Source: Anaerovorax sp. IOR16
GTDB lineage: Bacteria; Bacillota; Clostridia; Peptostreptococcales; Anaerovoracaceae
Direction: 5' to 3'
NCBI RefSeq assembly: GCF_017168145.1
Contig: NZ_JADQTL010000009.1
Coordinates: 310,001-374,000, forward strand
Length of the DNA stretch: 64,000 nucleotides
Shown: one piece after another, positions 60,744-64,000 of the stretch
How positions within the stretch are numbered: the first letter of the stretch is position 1
How the letters are laid out: each line of letters starts with the position of its first letter
Notes under the pieces: generated by a model
Databases searched by the model: none
What the model saw: only the letters and a program-made list of their open reading frames with translations
What the model was told of the DNA's origin: nothing
Position numbers and translations under genes: made by a program

Positions 60744-61727
60744 ATGAAAGAGCGTTATATCATAGAGTTGCGTGCGGAAGAGGAACTGCAAGATTTCTTT
60801 TTAGTAAAGTCCCTTGCAATAAAAATAGGGTCAAATAAAAAACAATATTTAGACCTCCTGCTTGCCGATAATACAGGAGAAATCACCGCAAAAAAATGGG
60901 ATGTTGCCGATACAGAATTACCATCTCTGAATGAAATTAAAGATGGTGATATTGTAAAGGTAAAGGCAAATGTTACAGAATGGAATGGAATGAAGCAACT
61001 CCGCGTCCTACGTATTCGAAAAGCGGTCGCACAAGATCAGGTTGACTTGATTCAATTTATAAAGGCAGCACCGGAAAAAGCAGAGGATATGTTTGCATAT
61101 ATTATGGATGCTGTTGAAAAAATGAAGGATATTGATTTAAAAAAACTATGCACACGTATACTTCGAGATAATCATGAAAAATTGTTGTATTACCCAGCCG
61201 CCTCAAAAAATCATCATGCAGAGCTTGCAGGACTTCTTTATCATACGAAACGAATGTTGGATATGGGTGAAAGAGCTTGTTTAGTATATACCAATCTTAA
61301 GCGTGATTGGGTAGTGGCTGGTGTTGTTTTACATGATATGGAAAAAATAAATGAAATTGATGCAAATGAACTTGGCGTTGCATCTGGATATTCATTTGAA
61401 GGACAGATGCTTGGACATTTAGTTCAAGGGATAAAGACCGTTGATCGTTTGGCAAGAGAGCAGGGAATGGAACGGGAAAAGGCAATCTTATTGGAACATA
61501 TGATCTTAACACATCATTATGAGCCGGAATTTGGAAGTCCGAAGAAACCTTTGTTTCCCGAAGCAGAAATATTGCATTATTTAGATATGTTAGATGCAAG
61601 AATGTACGATATGCAGGAAGCCTTAAATGGGGTAGAACCGGGTGGCTTTTCTGATCGTATATGGACCTTAGATAATCGAAAGCTGTATAAACCGTTAGAA
61701 GAAGAAGGAGAAGCAAAACATGATTAA
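60744..61727 (+). CDS. yhaM: 3'-5' exoribonuclease, YhaM family
   Basis: 327 residues. N-terminal OB-fold RNA-binding domain (1-100: FFLVKSLAIKIGSNKKQYLD, GDIVKVKANVTEWNG), then an HD phosphohydrolase domain (HHAELAGLLYHTKRMLDMG, VLHDMEKI, HMILTHHYEPEFGSPKKP) whose His and Asp hold the metals. It trims RNA and single-stranded DNA ends. Start at ATG 60744 after GGAGG; an ATG at 60738 is too close. Overlaps the next gene by 8 bases. Confidence 0.9.
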   Translation: MKERYIIELRAEEELQDFFLVKSLAIKIGSNKKQYLDLLLADNTGEITAKKWDVADTELPSLNEIKDGDIVKVKANVTEWNGMKQLRVLRIRKAVAQDQVDLIQFIKAAPEKAEDMFAYIMDAVEKMKDIDLKKLCTRILRDNHEKLLYYPAASKNHHAELAGLLYHTKRMLDMGERACLVYTNLKRDWVVAGVVLHDMEKINEIDANELGVASGYSFEGQMLGHLVQGIKTVDRLAREQGMEREKAILLEHMILTHHYEPEFGSPKKPLFPEAEILHYLDMLDARMYDMQEALNGVEPGGFSDRIWTLDNRKLYKPLEEEGEAKHD

Positions 61728-62946
61728 AATGCCTAAGGAAATCAATCGAATCGTACAAAGCTTAGATCAAAAAGGTTATGAAATTTATTTGACCGGAGCG
61801 TGTGTCCGTGAAGGATTACTTGGAAAGAATAGTAATTCATGGGATTTGATTGGGAATGCACCATTAAATGCAATCAAAGAATTGGTACCTGAACTGGAAA
61901 TTGTAAGAGAGGATTATGGATACGTAGAGATTTCTGAAGGGGAATTACTCGTAGAGTTTTCTGTAACAGATAACGTTGAAGAAGCTCTGAAAGAGGCTGT
62001 TTATACCATTGAAAGCATTGCAGATAATCCAAATCGTACATTACTTGATTTATATGGCGGGAAAAATGATGTTTCCAAAAAATTGGTTCGCACCAATGGT
62101 GAACCAAAGCCGTATTTTGAAAAAGAGCCGCTTTTAATTTTAAAAGGGATAGCATTGGCGGCAGAAGCAGATTTTGATATTGAAATGGATACTTTTGAAG
62201 CAATGACACAGTGCGTTTCCGGATTGCAGGATAGCAGGATGGAAGACATTCGAGATGCGTTTGGGGAAATTATCACTTCGCAGTACGCCGCTAAGGGCCT
62301 TAGAATGGCTATGGCGATAGGTGTCATGCCATATGTTTTAGGAGAAAATTGTTTTCCGCCGAAAAATAAAAATGAAGCAAATGATTTTTCAATTTTGATG
62401 GAAAACTATGATCGTTGTCGATTTGAATTAGAATATCGTTATGCATTGCTTTTCTTATGCTTTGAAAAGAAAAGAGCTTTAGAAGCCATTGAGCGTTTGA
62501 AATTTGATTCAGAAATGGAAGAGAAAATAATTTTAGCTCAAAATCTAGTTCCCGAACTTTATTTTGTTGTACAACCATTTTCTTTTAAAAAGTTTTTGGG
62601 AAAATATGGATTTGAAACGTATGAATATGCAGAAAATGTTACCAAGCAGCAGAGAAAAGTCTACGATCATGCTGAAAATCGTGTCTTAAGCCGATTTTAT
62701 ATGCTTCAAGAATTTGAGAAAGTAAAAATGCCGGTTTATGTGGATGATTTGGTTTTAAAGGTTGAAGATTTAACAGAAGTAGGCATTACTGATGAAGAAG
62801 AAGCAAAGGAAATGTTAAAAATGCTTTTGGATATGGTACATGCTTATCCGAGAAAAAATGAAAGAAAAATTCTTTTGAAAAAAGCAAAAGAATTTAAGAA
62901 AAATCCAATTAAGCGCATGTTCCGAGGCGTGCAGTGGATGAAATAA
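61720..62946 (+). CDS. tRNA nucleotidyltransferase/poly(A) polymerase-like protein with altered active site
   Basis: 408 residues of the class II nucleotidyltransferase fold: catalytic head 1-150, neck and helical body after that. The usual GGxVRDxLLG is here TGACVREGLLG (25-35), and the usual DxD-x-x-T is SNSWDLIG (38-45), so the first catalytic Asp is Ser and only D42 remains; the nucleotide-recognition EDxxRR is also not clear. It may be inactive in CCA addition and keep an RNA-binding role, or work on another substrate. Operon with the YhaM-like nuclease suggests RNA-end metabolism. Confidence 0.8.
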   Translation: MIKMPKEINRIVQSLDQKGYEIYLTGACVREGLLGKNSNSWDLIGNAPLNAIKELVPELEIVREDYGYVEISEGELLVEFSVTDNVEEALKEAVYTIESIADNPNRTLLDLYGGKNDVSKKLVRTNGEPKPYFEKEPLLILKGIALAAEADFDIEMDTFEAMTQCVSGLQDSRMEDIRDAFGEIITSQYAAKGLRMAMAIGVMPYVLGENCFPPKNKNEANDFSILMENYDRCRFELEYRYALLFLCFEKKRALEAIERLKFDSEMEEKIILAQNLVPELYFVVQPFSFKKFLGKYGFETYEYAENVTKQQRKVYDHAENRVLSRFYMLQEFEKVKMPVYVDDLVLKVEDLTEVGITDEEEAKEMLKMLLDMVHAYPRKNERKILLKKAKEFKKNPIKRMFRGVQWMK

Positions 62947-62963
62947 AAGAAATAGGCGGAAAA

Positions 62964-64000
62964 ATGGAAGAAAAGAGAGGGAGTATAGCGGAGATTATTT
63001 ATTATAACAAGGAGAATTGTTATACCATTGCTGTGATAGAAAATGAGGAAGAAGAATTCACAGCAGTGGGTTATCTTCCGGTAGCAGAAAAAGGAAGAAC
63101 GTTTACTTTTCAGGGAATGTGGAAAAATCATCCTGTTTATGGAGAACAATTCGCATTCTCTGTTTTTCATGAGGAAATGCCGCAAACTACGCAGGGAATC
63201 GAAGGTTTTCTTGCATCCGGTGTCTTGAAAGGGATTGGCAAGAAGACGGCGGCTGCAATTGTCAATCAGTTTGGAACGGATACCTTTCGTATCATTGAAG
63301 AAGAACCGGAGCGGCTTTGCGAGGCAGAGGGGATTGGTCAAGTGAAGGCAGCTTCTATATGTGAAGCGTTTCATGCCCATCGTGAGTTTGCTCAGATTAC
63401 ATTGTTTTTTCAGCAGTATGGAATTTCAGCAAATTATGCAATGAAGCTATATAAGGTTTATGGCTCGGATACCATTAAAGCAGTGGAAGAAAATCCTTAT
63501 CGTTTGGTGGATGATGTTTTTGGAATCGGATTTCGAAAAGCGGATCAAATCGCAGAAAAGATAGGAATGAATAAAAGGGACGAAAATCGCATTCGAAGTG
63601 GTATTCTATATGCGTTATGGCTATTCGTCAATGAAGGGCATACATTCGCACCGCAAAAACTATTCTGTGAACAGACAGGACAGCTTTTGGATGTTAGTGC
63701 AGAAGAAGTCTATGAGATTGTTGTAGAGATGTCACTGGATGGAGAAATTCATTTAGAGCACCTCGATGGTCGGAATGTATTGTTTCTTTCTGCGTATTGG
63801 AATGCAGAACAGTCAGTATGTAAAAAGCTTATAGCATTAAATCAAGCAACCTTAAAGCATATTAATATTGACGTGAATCAATTTATTGAGGGTAAAGAAG
63901 TGCAAACTGAAATGGTGCTTTCGGAGAATCAAAAATATGCCATAACCTCATGTTTAAAAAATGGGGTATCCGTAATTACTGGGGGACCGGGTACGGGAAA
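62964..64000 (+). CDS. recD2: RecD2-type DNA helicase, N-terminal part
   Basis: Runs off the right edge; 345 residues visible. An N-terminal OB domain (1-75), helix-hairpin-helix repeats (GFLASGVLKGIGKKTAAAIV, then ERLCEAEGIGQVKAASICEA and YRLVDDVFGIGFRKADQIAE), and the beginning of the helicase core: SENQKYAITSCLKNG and the Walker A GGPGTGK at the very end. RecD2 unwinds DNA 5' to 3' in repair and mismatch handling without RecBC. ATG 62964, 15 bases after the previous stop. Confidence 0.95.
   Translation, partial: MEEKRGSIAEIIYYNKENCYTIAVIENEEEEFTAVGYLPVAEKGRTFTFQGMWKNHPVYGEQFAFSVFHEEMPQTTQGIEGFLASGVLKGIGKKTAAAIVNQFGTDTFRIIEEEPERLCEAEGIGQVKAASICEAFHAHREFAQITLFFQQYGISANYAMKLYKVYGSDTIKAVEENPYRLVDDVFGIGFRKADQIAEKIGMNKRDENRIRSGILYALWLFVNEGHTFAPQKLFCEQTGQLLDVSAEEVYEIVVEMSLDGEIHLEHLDGRNVLFLSAYWNAEQSVCKKLIALNQATLKHINIDVNQFIEGKEVQTEMVLSENQKYAITSCLKNGVSVITGGPGTG

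Noticed and set aside
1-64000. tRNA, rRNA and CRISPR arrays
   Set aside because: None found on reading both strands; no cloverleaf-like block or regularly spaced repeat array was seen.

Overview
The window looks like chromosomal DNA of a low-GC, anaerobic Firmicute (Clostridia or a close relative). Supporting signs are AT-rich intergenic DNA with strong GGAGG ribosome sites, a rubredoxin, a DUF1540 protein, a YhaM-type exoribonuclease, a RecD2 helicase, an SLH-anchored surface protein and a PBSX-like prophage. The species cannot be named from the sequence alone.

Region 1 (1 to about 27.6 kb, possibly to about 30.3 kb) is a prophage with a contractile tail; its left end lies outside the window. 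On the plus strand it runs: an IbrA/IbrB-like pair (PAPS-reductase-like plus ParB-like), small and large terminase, portal, a MuF head protein fused to an EndoU-like toxin domain with a candidate immunity gene, XkdF-like protease, capsid, connectors, sheath, tube, tail chaperone with a programmed -1 frameshift, tape measure, LysM and baseplate proteins, and a tail fibre. Next comes a complete diversity-generating retroelement (DGR): a small unknown gene, avd, a 92-bp template repeat, a reverse transcriptase with LGNATSQ and YMDD motifs, and a tail/adhesin gene carrying the 92-bp variable repeat. All 12 differences between the two repeats fall on template adenines. Holin, endolysin and small regulatory genes close the region, and a divergent promoter pair separates a leftward set of unknown genes from a rightward Cro-like gene.

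Region 2 (30.5 to 35.3 kb) is a compact RiPP cluster: a radical SAM/SPASM maturase, a 28-residue precursor ending in a CX3CX3C core, an ABC exporter and a PLP aminotransferase.

Region 3 (35.5 to 44.1 kb) is richer in GC: a histidine kinase with a premature stop, its response regulator, a small DUF2442-like protein and a 2022-residue SLH surface protein.

Region 4 (44.3 to 52.2 kb) holds a LytS-like kinase and regulator, an nhaC antiporter gene broken by an internal deletion, small membrane proteins including two paralogues, an IS1182-type element inserted at a terminator hairpin, a DUF1540 protein and rubredoxin.

Region 5 (52.2 to 64 kb) is core chromosome: cyclopropane fatty acid synthase, an XRE regulator, an esterase, an ABC/HlyD efflux operon with its TetR regulator, NAD synthetase, a YhaM-like nuclease, a tRNA nucleotidyltransferase-like protein with an altered active site, and the start of recD2.

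The two strongest leads are the DGR, whose variable repeat is internal to a target gene lying downstream of the reverse transcriptase, and the RiPP cluster with its aminotransferase.
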